From Aurelia coerulea (lineage: Eukaryota > Cnidaria > Scyphozoa > Semaeostomeae > Ulmaridae): a stretch of DNA of 64,000 nt. Below are positions 57,801-63,713 of the stretch, in pieces. Location: NCBI GenBank assembly GCA_039566865.1, contig CM076962.1:10410743-10474742 (forward strand). Direction: 5' to 3'. A program made the position numbers and the translations under genes. Below the pieces are notes generated by a model that saw nothing but the letters and a program-made list of their open reading frames with translations, did not search any database and was not told the origin of the DNA. The stretch's first letter is position 1; every line of letters starts with the position of its first letter.

Positions 57801-60800
57801 AATCTTAATATTGTAAAAACTCAAATTTAATTCCTTAGGCTTGTTCTAAATTCCTTTCAAATAGGAGAAGCTATTTCCTTTCACATAAGCCATAGCTTAA
57901 ATATTTTGAACAAGTACAACAGTTTCAATTAATAGTGGTTTTTTCACAAGCAGCTTGAATATATATGGATTCAAAACTGAAGATTTTCGCAACTTGGTAA
58001 ATTCACAGAAAACAACAATTACACATAGAACAAAACGGTTTTCACTTTCAGGGAGTTCAGTGCATTGTCAGTTAAGGAAACATTAAAGGAATCCTTTTTG
58101 AAAAAATTGATTTTTTAATTGTCTCCAGGTCTGGGCACACTGCTAAAATATCTTCAATGTATGATTTGAATATCTATTGCCATGGGCTCATTGAGCCCTT
58201 TTTTCGTGCAGTTTACAACCAAAAGTTTTCTGTACAGCTGAATTCAACTATGCTTTCCATGCTCAAAAATTCAAGAAAAAGTGCACAAAATACTTTGGTC
58301 TTTCGGCAATCAAGACGACTTCTATCCATTTCAAACTTGTACATGCCTGAACTTATTTTAGCGCATTCAGTATATTTCAATAACGTCAGACGAAAATAAA
58401 CAGATGAGTAAATTAGAACATACGTGTCATTGAATCTGTCTTTTTCTTGTTTCAATTCCCTTGACAAAATATTGATATCAGTAAGAGCAAACTCCAGCTC
58501 CTTTTCTCGATTTACCAGTCTAGTTTTGGTTTCCATATGGGAACATACTTCATCCTATAACGCAAAGTACATTGGACTAGCAATCAAAGATGATGATGTA
58601 TTATTTGCATTCAAGGAAACAGAGAAAGCCATCAATGAGGCCAAATCACAAACGCGAAAATATTAGAAGAACTCATTTCTTCTCTCTCCCTCCCTTTCTT
58701 TCGTTCTTTCTCTTGTTTTCCAAGTAAGACAGCATTTCTATTTCTTTCTGACATCCAAAAGTTCTTGCAAAAGTTATTTGCAATTTCATGTAATGCTTTC
58801 CAGCACTGTACAAAAAATGTGTTCTTGCAACTGATGCCACTTAAGGTTACTGTAACGGTTCAAACGAGAATTTTTTCGATTTTTCGTTTTCGTCATATTC
58901 TGATGCTCCAAGTATTCGAGTACGGTTTTAGCCACCTCACTTCACAAAACGAACCCAATTACTTGCAAATTTGAGCATTTTAAAAGAAGCACTCTCGTTT
59001 CTCAAAAATTGCGCGAACAGCATTAGGCGATTAAGGTAAACTCACTTGACCTTGCGAATGATTCGCATACTCCTGTGGTTTAGAAGGCAATAATTTTAAT
59101 CCGCACGGATATAATATTTGCTCTTTGTTTAACAAAAACTCCTTTGCTTTCGCAACTGATTCATTCGCAATGGTGCGTTTTCGAAAAGCTGACTGGGCGC
59201 AGAAAAAACGACCAAAGTTTTAGAAAAAGAATTAAAAAATCCTTTGAAAGAGAAGAGAAAACGAATCTTGCGTCATCAGATAAGGGGTCATGGTTTGACC
59301 AGGAAAGTTTATATGCTGAGGAGGGATCAGAATCGGAGTTGGATGAGTTGGACGAAGAGGACACAAACGAAGAAAGCGCATCTGAATCATCAACGAATCT
59401 TTTCTTGATAAGTTTATCCTTACTAGAAACCCAATTGAATGCGACCTCGGTTTGCAAGGAATGCCACAGCGATTTAAAAACTATCGATGAAAAAAAGAAG
59501 CGTCAGGGCCTCGGTGCCAGCTCGGAAATTTACTGCACTAATAATGACTGTCCATCAAAAAGCACAAAGAAGTCATTTCCAATAAGTCCTGAAGATGGTC
59601 GAGATCGTTTGCTGTAAATAAAAAGTTTGCTTTCCATTTCCTTCAGCATGACCTGCAACATCCCTTGCTCCATTTTCACATCAAGCGGAATTTCGTCACA
59701 GCCACATTCGTAAATCCCTCGTTGCTGTTTTATTGACAAAAAAATTACCTACACCGCGCTTAAGCCTTATTGCTTGACCTGTGGTTTCATGTTTGCACTT
59801 ACAAGCATAATCGTTTTTCCCGCACTTTTTTCCTGAATTTGATAAAAGCCTGATTTCTTGAAACAGGATTCTGGAGTACTGGTAGGTACTAAAAAATCTT
59901 TGTGTACCCAACGGACCAATCAAATGCCTTGAAACTTGGCCCACATGGTCACAAAGCATGTAACTACGAAACCGTGTCAGCGATTTTCTACAGATCCACG
60001 GGTCCGATTTTTACAGAGGTTTCAAAGTTGAAAACGGCATTTCAGAAATTTACACAAATTTAAAATGGCATTATTTTTAGACAGTACATTTTATCAAAAA
60101 TCCGTGACACAAATTCGGAGTTCAAGACCTCAAGTCTATGGTAAATACATAGTCGCAGTCCAACGATGGTCGCTGGGGTACACAAAGATTTTTTCGCTAG
60201 GGTGGTAGATTTTGCCGAAAATCTGGAATAAATCATTTATGCTTTCTTTAAATCGACTGCGCATATTTTCATGATATTCTGTGTTTAATTCTGCATCGAA
60301 TGATCTATAGGTTTATTTGGTATATTTTGAGGAACGGCCATGGTAAACAAAGTTTCTTAATCACCGTCTGAACGGTTACAGTAACCTTAAAAGTTAAATA
60401 ATAAAAGTAAAATGTGACTCGTGTTTTACTATGGTAGCTCTTGCCAATGGCTCTTGTCAATGGCTCTTGCCAAATTTTGGAAACGAAAAGTATGGAGATG
60501 TTGTAGGAATGTATGGGTCGGGGATAAGAAATGAACGAGGTCAAAGGTCGATAGAATGGTGCAAAGCAAACAACCAAGTCATTACAAACATACAAAATAG
60601 GTTCTTCATAAAATTGGCAAAGAGGCAGGTAATGTTCCGTGTCCTCAACACCATCGTTTGCAGGACACATCGGGTCGATTGTATCTTTAAACTTGTGCCT
60701 AAATTTGTGAAAATCTAATTTGCTGAGACCGACTCTTAACTGTGTAAGAATAGCTAAACCTTTCGGGTCATGAATTCCATAGACTACTTTTGATGGGAGC

Positions 60801-62749
60801 CGAATTAGAGCTATTAATTTTGATTTTAAAATACTTAGCGAGAATACTTAGCTGAGACCGTACTGCAGAGCCTTCACTGTACTGATGTAAGCCCCCCACT
60901 GTACTGAATAGCCTCCACTGTACTCAATGTTGTACCCCCACACTAATCATGCTAGCCCTCCACTGTACTCATGTTAGCCCTCCACTGTACTCAACAGCCT
61001 CCACTGTACTGATGCTAGCACCCCACACTCACCATGCTAGCCCTCCACTGTACTGATATGAGCCCTCCACCGTACTGCAGAGCCTCCACTGTACTGATGT
61101 AAGCCCCCCACTGTACTGAATAGCTTCCACTGTACTCAATGTTGTACCCCCACACTAATCATGCTAGCCCTCCACTGTACTCATGTTAGCCCTCCACCGT
61201 ACTCAACAGCCTCCACTGTACTGATGCTAGCCCCCCACACTCACCATGCTAGCCCTCCACTGTACTGATATGATCCCTCCACCGTGCTGCAGAGCCTCCA
61301 CTGTACTGATGTAAGCCCCCCACTGTACTGAATAGCCTCCACTGTACTCAATGTTCTACCCCCACACTAATCATGCTAGCCCTCCACTGTACTCATGTTA
61401 GCCCTCCACTGTACTCAACAGCCTCCACTGTACTGATGCTAGCCCCCCACACTCATCATGCTAGCCCTCCGCTGTACTCATGTTAGCCCTCCACCGTACT
61501 GAACACACTCCACTGTACTCAATGCTAGCCCTCCACTGTACTGATGTAAGCCCTCCACTGTACTTAACAACCTCCACTGTACTGATGCTAGCCCGCCACA
61601 GTACTGATGTTAGCCCTCCACTGTACTCAACAGCCTCCACTGTACTGAACAGCCCCCACTGTACTGCACAGACATTACCCGGGGTGGATCAATTACAGGA
61701 GATTTTGGATAAGGTTTAAGGATAAGGTTTGGATTAAAAGAGAGTACAAAAAAGGGGTTATCAATTAACTGCAAAAAGACTGAATGCATGGTGGTAAGCA
61801 AAAAACCAGATATACCAAATTGTCAACTAACAATTGGATAAAAAGTGATAAACAGGTTGAGAAATTCAGTTACCTTAGGAGCTTGATTACATCAGACGGA
61901 AGAAGTGACAGTGAAATAACAAAGTAGATCGACATGTCAAAAATTATTTTCGAGAAAATGGGAAAGGTACTCAAAAATAGACAATTGTCAATGAAAATAA
62001 AATCAAGAGCACTAGATTGTTATATATTTGCTTGACTGATTACAATTCATCGTAAATTTCACTCATAGCAGTTCCATTCAATAAGTAATTCTACTCAATA
62101 GATAAGTACGTAATTGCGAGCAAAAATTGCGACGAATCATAAGCGTACGAGGCGGGGGGCCAGGGGGCGGCAGCCCCCCAACTTTAGAAAAATTATCGAA
62201 AATGAGCCCCAATCGGGCAAAAAAATGCCCTCAGTCGGGCAAAAATGATGCTAAACAATGGACTTTGTGTTGGGCAGCCTAGATTTTTTCTTCCCGTACG
62301 CTTATGCGACGAATTGTATCAAGTCTATATATTTGCTACCCTAACCTACGGCAGTGATTGTTGGACGATATCACAGACCATGGAAAAGAGATTACAATCA
62401 GTTGAAATATGGTTATACAGAAGGATCCTTCGAATATCTTGGACTGATTGCATGTCGAATGAGGATTTACTGGCTAAGGCAGGAACGAAAAGGAAACTTG
62501 TTGAAACAATCAAGGAGGGGCAGTTACAAATTTTAGGTCACTTTTTGAGAAAGAAAGCACTGGAGGAAATCGCAGTAACAGGCAACATTGAAGAAAGAAG
62601 AGCAAGAGGAAAACAGAGAATCACTTTCATCTCAAGTCTGGGCCATTGGAATTGAATGAAGATCAGCGAGAACTTAATAATCAGAAAAGCAAAGACAGAA
62701 TTATGGAGAACCATGACCGCCAACGTTCTGGCAGAATAGCGCACCTAGA

Positions 62750-62842
<93 letters not shown>

Positions 62843-62992
62843 CTTGCCAATGCAAATAATCACATTAAACACAAATGTTTTGCCACGGCCATTCCACAAA
62901 ATTGAAAAAGAAATTAATTAATTCGATACCTGTAGCTTCTGCTTCAGATCTTCATACTCTTCCTTTGAAACACAGTCACTTTTCTTCTCAAG
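30719..62992 (-). CDS. Host coiled-coil protein gene, four consecutive exons
   Basis: Four minus-strand exons with consensus borders join in phase: 62930-62992 (LEKKSDCVSKEEYEDLKQKL; ends phase 0), 58424-58554 (DEVCSHMETKTRLVNREKEL...; ends phase 2), 41369-41439 (TYKELTGMAEMRNKENDALL; ends phase 1) and 30719-30863 (EITEVCGYQDDILTVKDKKI...; ends phase 2). All are free of stops and predict one continuous charged, heptad-rich coiled coil. None resembles a transposon protein. The introns are 4.4, 17.0 and 10.5 kb and are filled with mobile elements. The gene must continue on both sides; I did not find the next exon on either side. I cannot name the protein; a centrosomal, ciliary or other structural coiled-coil protein is possible but is inference only. 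Confidence 0.75.
30903..31504. mobile_element. TA-CCGGGTG MITE
   Basis: CCGGGTGCGCCAAAATAGAC at the left and its near-complement at the right (TTTATTTTGGCGCACCCGG), TA duplicated outside (30901-30902, 31505-31506). Inverted similarity extends about 120 bases inward (GCACGTTTGGCAGGCCACAA on both arms), then weaker symmetry. Lies in the intron just upstream of exon d. Confidence 0.85.
31840..32847 (-). pseudogene. LINE RT fragment, 5' end split by a hAT transposon
   Basis: Frames 32220-32897 and 31841-32209 cover the RT from WFKSYLSSRKQFCRGV through VGVPQSSYLGPLLFLIYIND, SMYADDASLW (catalytic box intact), NKLFLNVLKTHSML, AKHLGVQIDCSLDW, then ALQKCAARII-type thumb and the end LDLRLPKKRSN. There is a frame break at about 32215. 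Immediately 5' of WFKSYL lies the 8-base duplication and end of the hAT at 32856. Sequence beyond the hAT (37712 on) does not resume a recognisable LINE frame, so the LINE was already truncated here. Confidence 0.8.
33390..34289. mobile_element. TTAA-flanked element (TTAACCCTATTTTAACCGG ends)
   Basis: TTAACCCTATTTTAACCGG at the left and its exact complement at the right, with TTAA at both extremities. Just inside each end is a run of 9-14 G or C separated by CGTTTTTCG (or CGAAAAACG), making local G:C palindromes. The body shares blocks with 28374-29479 (GTTGCTAGGCAACCAAAAAC, TGACGTCA, GTCACGTGG). Inserted into the 5' non-coding part of the hAT, so it is younger than the hAT. Confidence 0.85.
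34494..37365 (+). CDS. hAT transposase, two exons, TTF-zinc finger/DUF4371/hATC type
   Basis: Exon 1 34494-34715 (MDLRDPSAEIVSES..., WLEYSVTKDAAFCFYCSALE, ends at GTAAGA) joins in phase 0 to exon 2 35101-37365 (after TATGCAG; PYFTVGSSEQTFTKEGFKQW). The join completes a TTF-type zinc finger (CFYC ... FKQWKNATG...KLSKHSSS). Then come the RNase-H-like core (SIECDEVTSHKRAF, NLVGKGFDGASNMSG, FHCFAHRLNLVLEK) and the C-terminal dimerisation domain (TLPVTVASCERAHSKVKI), giving the D, D, E catalytic set. Total about 828 residues with no stop or shift. It resembles the ZMYM1-like / Tip100-type hAT proteins of animals. Cut-and-paste enzyme acting in the nucleus. Possibly functional. Confidence 0.9.
37712..38027. 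other. Unassigned flank
   Basis: Between the hAT and the LINE insertion. Contains repeated ATATTGGATCA/TTGGGTCA words; no family recognised. Confidence 0.35.
38040..40891 (-). mobile_element. 5'-truncated LINE with 12-bp TSD, coding region decayed
   Basis: GCTGGTGTATTA flanks the insert exactly (38028-38039 and 40892-40903). Minus-strand frames in order: 40593-40829 end of endonuclease (MSCIDLIITDQPNTFVESG), 40300-40713 linker, 40040-40303, 39548-39967 RT fingers/palm (KNYRPMSLLPVFGKIFEK, TRQSGFRPGDSTINQL-type, AVFLDFSKTFDRVWH), 38939-39502 (AAGVPQGSVLRPLFFLVYIN, RLFADDTSIF, HKHLGMILDSQLTF) and 38321-38608 (zinc-knuckle tail, HFLLHCQRFD). Frameshifts separate the pieces; the catalytic box is FADD. 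3' UTR and T/A tail at 38040-38320. Confidence 0.85.
41064..41345. mobile_element. Half copy of a TA-CCGGGTG MITE
   Basis: Begins CCGGGTGTGTCAGAAAAAAG after TA (41062-41063). Body is homologous to 53605-54394: shared TCAACTT-type segment, CCAACACCGGAGATACGAG..TCAC, AACCAGA.GTTTTGA, CATGATTT.ATATC. The opposite end is missing; homology stops about 25 bases before host exon c. Confidence 0.65.
41369..41439 (-). CDS. Host coiled-coil gene exon c
   Basis: 71-base exon between ATTCTCAG and GTACATTG. Its first base completes the codon left open by exon b; it ends after one base of the next codon. It lies right next to the partial MITE at 41064. Confidence 0.65.
41600..42205 (-). mobile_element. 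Penelope-like element 3' fragment with GIY-YIG endonuclease
   Basis: Minus-strand frame from about 42195 to 41785: CGKTRCKLCKLY, then NVVYFLTCNMC, MNYIGQTTNLQKRLNNHISE, NFPKHIYECGKKN, EPFFKAYAFFALTDPRMLLL and E-x-K. The VYFLTC...YIGQT pair, the R of QKRL and a downstream E are the GIY-YIG nuclease pattern that follows the RT in Penelope-like retroelements; the CxxC upstream is also typical. The RT is absent, so it is 5'-truncated, abutting a LINE fragment at about 42210. The 3' UTR holds a hammerhead ribozyme motif. Confidence 0.85.
41648..41688 (-). ncRNA. Hammerhead ribozyme motif in a Penelope-like element
   Basis: Read on the minus strand: stem I CACACT, core CTGAAGA, stem II GAAC-ATAA-GTTC, core GAAA, short palindromic stem III GGCC between A and TT, then stem I AGTGTG. 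Both catalytic boxes (CUGANGA and GAAA) and both stems are perfect. A minimal stem III is the known form in Penelope-like elements, where such ribozymes process the element RNA. All 41 bases are in the element 3' UTR downstream of the GIY-YIG stop. Confidence 0.75.
42211..42660 (+). pseudogene. CR1/L2-like LINE ORF2 C-terminus
   Basis: Open frame to the stop at 42565: FESSFQLLLSRDNSQTIHVK, MTEIYKSVKKLNPSYLW, LRTKDLCKLPKIKKRYG, LSFRGSLLWNTVSDNIKQ, IKSWTGDKCTCRLCL. It has the same layout as 29798-30088 and the end of 9406-12492. The following AT-rich 3' UTR ends near an ATGATGATGA tract at about 42680. 5'-truncated at the Penelope-like fragment. Confidence 0.8.
42690..43090. other. Unassigned stretch with GCCCGGGCAT repeats
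   Basis: Between the LINE and the TIR element. The 42730-42830 part has repeated CCCGGGCATT words. No gene recognised. Confidence 0.35.
43706..44656. repeat. Minisatellite array, left arm
   Basis: Tandem units of 19-24 bases built on AGTACAGTGGAGG followed by CTGTTG, GCTAACATG, GCTAGCATGATG or GCTCTGC variants. Variants follow in a fixed order that repeats at about 211 bases (starts at about 43921, 44132, 44367, 44578; one interval is 24 longer), i.e. a higher-order repeat. Open frames through the array are artefacts. Confidence 0.95.
44657..45489. other. Unique centre of the satellite-armed element, with an exon-like frame
   Basis: Plus-strand frame 44815-45079 is open, has no ATG and ends at ACTC-GTAAGA, a good splice donor. 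It encodes an acidic peptide including FDRYLETFKVSIDRACETSF, RCRRCLFPFNYSGFHDLEF and DLEDVDELTGDDFANIEIV. The single CRRC pair could be half a zinc site. It looks like a genuine decayed or partial exon, but I do not recognise the family. It may be cargo or the N-terminal exon of the element's own gene. The following frame 45070-45303 has no recognisable content. Confidence 0.35.
45490..45836. repeat. Minisatellite array, right arm part 1
   Basis: Same units as the left arm on the opposite strand (CCTCCACTGTACT core). Interrupted at 45837 by a LINE. Confidence 0.95.
45837..46958 (-). pseudogene. LINE 3' half inserted into the minisatellite
   Basis: Minus-strand frames 46491-46960 and 46256-46507: TKFIIRLNKIDQKI, STKYLGVILDQKLNWKKHIS, FIMPLINYGLINWSSA, LKKAVRAINFAKTRDHSLPL, then TYTGAITWNKIPSEIKNLK. 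These are the post-YADD thumb and C-terminus of a Rex/L2-like ORF2. The 3' end has an A-rich region (46135-46200) and a (GAATT)n tail at 45837-45860. Both flanks are minisatellite, so it inserted into the array. Truncated upstream of the YADD box. Confidence 0.8.
46961..47216. repeat. Minisatellite array, right arm part 2
   Basis: Continuation of the right arm, ending in CCACTGTACTGCACAGACAT and the CCCGGGGTG terminus at 47228. Confidence 0.95.
47740..48210 (+). pseudogene. LINE AP-endonuclease fragment
   Basis: Frame reads (with a start in degraded sequence near 47795) YQPPGAPLGTFNEIEENLQF, KEIILLGDTNCDIL, LFGFQQLIDRGTRETLTSN, TLIDHIATTNKSNIVTFG, SISDHYMVYCV: the middle and end of an APE-type LINE endonuclease with its GDxN and SDHY motifs. 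Truncated on both sides; no RT follows. It begins about 100 bases right of the 43092-47635 element. Confidence 0.8.
48211..49590. other. 1.4 kb unassigned sequence
   Basis: AT-rich intronic sequence without long frames, tandem repeats or inverted ends that I can detect. Confidence 0.4.
49640..49960 (+). pseudogene. LINE ORF2 C-terminal remnant
   Basis: Plus frame ends SRIWHAMPSSIKESRTLNNF, GKIKNHDFGCRCRLCKLY: the last residues and Cys tail of a CR1/L2-like ORF2, followed by AT-rich 3' UTR. Preceded by a TTTGGTATGYGCGTTTGGTATGC-like repeated word (49610-49670). Confidence 0.65.
51040..53505 (+). pseudogene. LINE inserted in the outer LINE (same family as 1050-1716)
   Basis: Starts abruptly in MAIKNGEDKITNPQEIADTM, NNFFCNVGKNLSENI, continues (one-base shift near 51250) LFTLSLSVGYFPDNWKTANV, NYRPISVLPVVSRLFEKLVY, VVYIDLKKAFNTVDHDILL, TCGVAQGSCLGPLLFLVYIN and SMYADDT. 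It is split by 51937-52473 and resumes SIYYAAESV, NKLSLNVAKTEAMIIG, KYLGVQVDHQLKWTSQ, YFRYCCPVWGNAG. The 3' end at 53420-53475 (GCCCCCTGTAAATC...GAGGGGCTA, then an A-rich AAATAAATAAAAAT tail) equals the end of the 1050-1716 copy. Remnant with frameshifts, 5'-truncated. Confidence 0.88.
51937..52473 (+). mobile_element. Retroposed insert with (ATTGTAG)3 tail inside the inner LINE
   Basis: The RT frame stops making sense right after YADDT at 51936 and resumes at ACAAGCATTTACTATGC (52475 on). GACAC flanks both sides (51932-51936, 52474-52478). The insert ends in three copies of ATTGTAG, a 3' tail type of SINEs and some LINEs. The 537-base body has a G-rich part (52060-52090) and no conserved frame. 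Probably a SINE or a 5'-truncated LINE 3' UTR. Confidence 0.75.
53605..54394. mobile_element. TA-CCGGGTG MITE inside the outer LINE
   Basis: CCGGGTGTCTCAAAAAAAGT at the left and ACTTTTTTTGAGACACCTGG at the right, TA outside both. Arms of roughly 250 bases are inverted homologues (for example CACCAAACACC..AGTTACAGG vs CCTCCG.TGTTTGGTGG). Removing it plus one TA restores the LINE frame from LPGINI to GGKNFTNLRYA. The half copy at 41064 belongs to the same subfamily. Confidence 0.9.
55255..55815. other. Unassigned stretch ending in an A/CAAAA-rich tract
   Basis: No gene seen. 55760-55815 is an irregular (CAAAA)n tract that probably is the tail of the minus-strand LINE at 55816. Confidence 0.4.
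55816..56780 (-). pseudogene. LINE zinc-knuckle tail with a GC-rich 3' UTR
   Basis: Minus-strand frame 56354-56773: SLLATKHLLIKSMLYFGVKQ, FSLLNEQKFRHSFQCPSPMC, NNGIEDNVHFFLHCPLFVP: the same C-terminal knuckle family as 28127-28330. Downstream (56224 to 55816) is a strikingly GC-rich 400 bases with GCCCC/CCACCGCC words, then the tail at 55760. Open frames on both strands across the GC-rich part are compositional artefacts. Confidence 0.7.
56781..58423. other. Intron sequence, few features
   Basis: A single element end ...GATTAGGGTTAA (57604-57615) resembles the right end of the TTAACCCTAT family and is preceded by GTGACGTCACAAG (57453), but no left partner was found. Otherwise nothing recognised before host exon b. 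Confidence 0.4.
58424..58554 (-). CDS. Host coiled-coil gene exon b
   Basis: 131-base exon between GCGTTATAG and GTATGTTC; begins in phase 0 and ends in phase 2. Heptad-like: REKELEFALTDINILSRELK. Confidence 0.7.
58841..60390 (+). mobile_element. TTAA-flanked element (TTAAGGTTACTGTA ends) with ORF remnants
   Basis: TTAAGGTTACTGTAACGGTT at the left and AACGGTTACAGTAACCTTAA at the right are exact complements bounded by TTAA. The first 14 bases are identical to the 14692-16220 element, so they form one family; both also contain TGTACCCAACGG. 1550 bases long with short coding remnants (59144-59617 plus, 59530-59959 minus). Inserted in the intron between host exons a and b. Confidence 0.82.
59170..59617 (+). 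pseudogene. Mutator-like transposase N-terminal-type ORF fragment
   Basis: Begins ATG (59170) MVRFRKADWAQKKRPKF, which hits a stop; the neighbouring frame then runs to 59617: REEKTNLASSDKGSW, acidic SELDELDEEDTNEESASES, NLFLISLSLLETQLNATSVC and KECHSDLKTIDEKKKRQGLG, YCTNNDC, KKSFPIS. The C-x2-C ... KRQGLGxSSxxxCxxxxC...SF pattern is that of the N-terminal region of Mutator-like transposases seen in marine invertebrates. The catalytic domain is missing. Broken by at least one frameshift. Attribution is by memory of the pattern and moderate. Confidence 0.45.
60605..60845 (-). pseudogene. LINE zinc-knuckle fragment
   Basis: Minus strand reads KLIALIRLPSKVVYGIHDPK, LTQLRVGLSKLDFHKFRHKF, DTIDPMCPANDGVEDTEHYL: close relative of the 28127-28370 fragment. 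Truncated on both sides; the 5' side meets the minisatellite arm at about 60856. Confidence 0.75.
60856..61682. repeat. Solo minisatellite arm of the satellite-armed element
   Basis: Same units, variant order and about 211-base higher-order period as 43706-47216. It ends at the right in CACAGACATTACCCGGGGTG, the exact element terminus. There is no opposite arm or centre. The left border is abrupt against a LINE fragment. Confidence 0.93.
61690..62660 (+). pseudogene. RTE/Nimb-like LINE RT fragment split by a small DNA element
   Basis: Before the insert: KKGLSINCKKTECMVVSKKP, KFSYLRSLITSDG-like, MSKIIFEKMGKVLKNRQLSM, RALDCYIFA. After it (62338 on): TLTYGSDCWTISQTMEKRLQ, WLYRRILRISWTDCMSNEDL, EGQLQILGHFLRKKALEEIA, ERRARGKQR. 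Reading resumes from YIFA to TLTYGSDCW once 62033-62325 and one duplication are removed. 5'-truncated after the YADD box, with stops in the first part. Confidence 0.8.
62033..62325. mobile_element. 293-bp DNA element with 12-bp duplication
   Basis: TATATATTTGCT flanks it at 62021-62032 and 62326-62337. Ends TGACTGATTACAATTCATCG and the complement of GACTTGATACAATTCGTCG are imperfect inverted repeats. Inner palindromic G/C runs (GGGGGGCCAGG..GGCAGCCCCCC, about 62155-62180) and inverted CGTACG..GCTTATG/CATAAGCGTACG blocks. Excision restores the LINE reading frame. The duplication length (9-12, depending on where the end is placed) is compatible with a MULE-like element. Confidence 0.7.
62749..62840. 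repeat. (GA)n microsatellite
   Basis: About 45 GA copies, almost uninterrupted. The ERERER... and LSLSLS... frames through it are artefacts. Confidence 0.97.
62930..62992 (-). CDS. Host coiled-coil gene exon a
   Basis: 63-base exon between TTTTTCTAG and GTATCG; 21 codons, phase 0 at both ends. Lys/Glu-rich (EKKSDCVSKEEYEDLKQKL). Confidence 0.65.
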
Positions 62993-63429
62993 CTAGAAAA
63001 ACAGCAAAGAGATAATATCCTAACTTTAGAAATCTTGTGAAAACAGTAATAAAATGTCTTTTCTATTTCTGAATAGGAGATAAAGCCCAACCAGAAACTA
63101 TGCAGAGTGACACTATTTTTGGCCATAAAGCTACCACTATTTTCCAAAATAATGCAGACATCATTTGAAATCAGAGATATCATTTGAAAGAGTTCAGTGA
63201 GCGACATTTGATTCTTGCAAGCGTTGTAAAATTGTGATTACTATGTTTAGTCCAATTGTAATTTTAGGAAGCTTTTGCTTCAGAAATTGTTCCAATCTCC
63301 TAAACATCATTCGAAAGTGCAGGCCTTCACAAACAGTAATATAAAGTTAGATTTTGCATAGAGTGACTGGTTTGATCGTCGCCGGACAAAGAATGCAATG
63401 TGGTTTTTTTTCTGCTCCTATACTTACTC

Positions 63430-63713
63430 AATGACATTTTACAGAAATACCATGTGTTTGTAATGACTTGGTTATTTACTTCGTTTTCCATTGACCAAAT
63501 AGCGCCTCCGTCTCCTTTGACACATTTGTTGTGCTGTCTGAGAGCGTGGTTGATCGCAATTGATGAATATCGATGATTGGTCTTATGTACTACGAAATTA
63601 TCATCTTGAAATTTTTTAATGACCGATGGATGTGCATCTTCTAAAGAAACCGTATCTCTGATGTGCACGGACAACCAGCATAATAATTTGGATGATTCAA
63701 GGTAGAGAACCAA
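63430..63713 (-). pseudogene. Fragment of an uncharacterised repeat-associated gene family
   Basis: Minus frame reads SVHIRDTVSLEDAHPSVIKK, DDNFVVHKTNHRYSSIAIN, HALRQHNKCVKGDGGAIWS. The order 'H.RD...LE..HP....F..G.FVV.KT...FS.I..D.A.EQ.N...KGDGG' recurs in uncharacterised invertebrate proteins that I associate with expanded mobile-element-like families; I cannot name it. A GTAAGTATAG donor-like site lies at its 3' side (63431), so it may be one exon. Truncated upstream (stop/no match above 63713). Confidence 0.4.

Noticed and set aside
62646..62921. Frames with long Glu-Arg or Leu-Ser runs
   Set aside because: They are translations of the (GA)n microsatellite.
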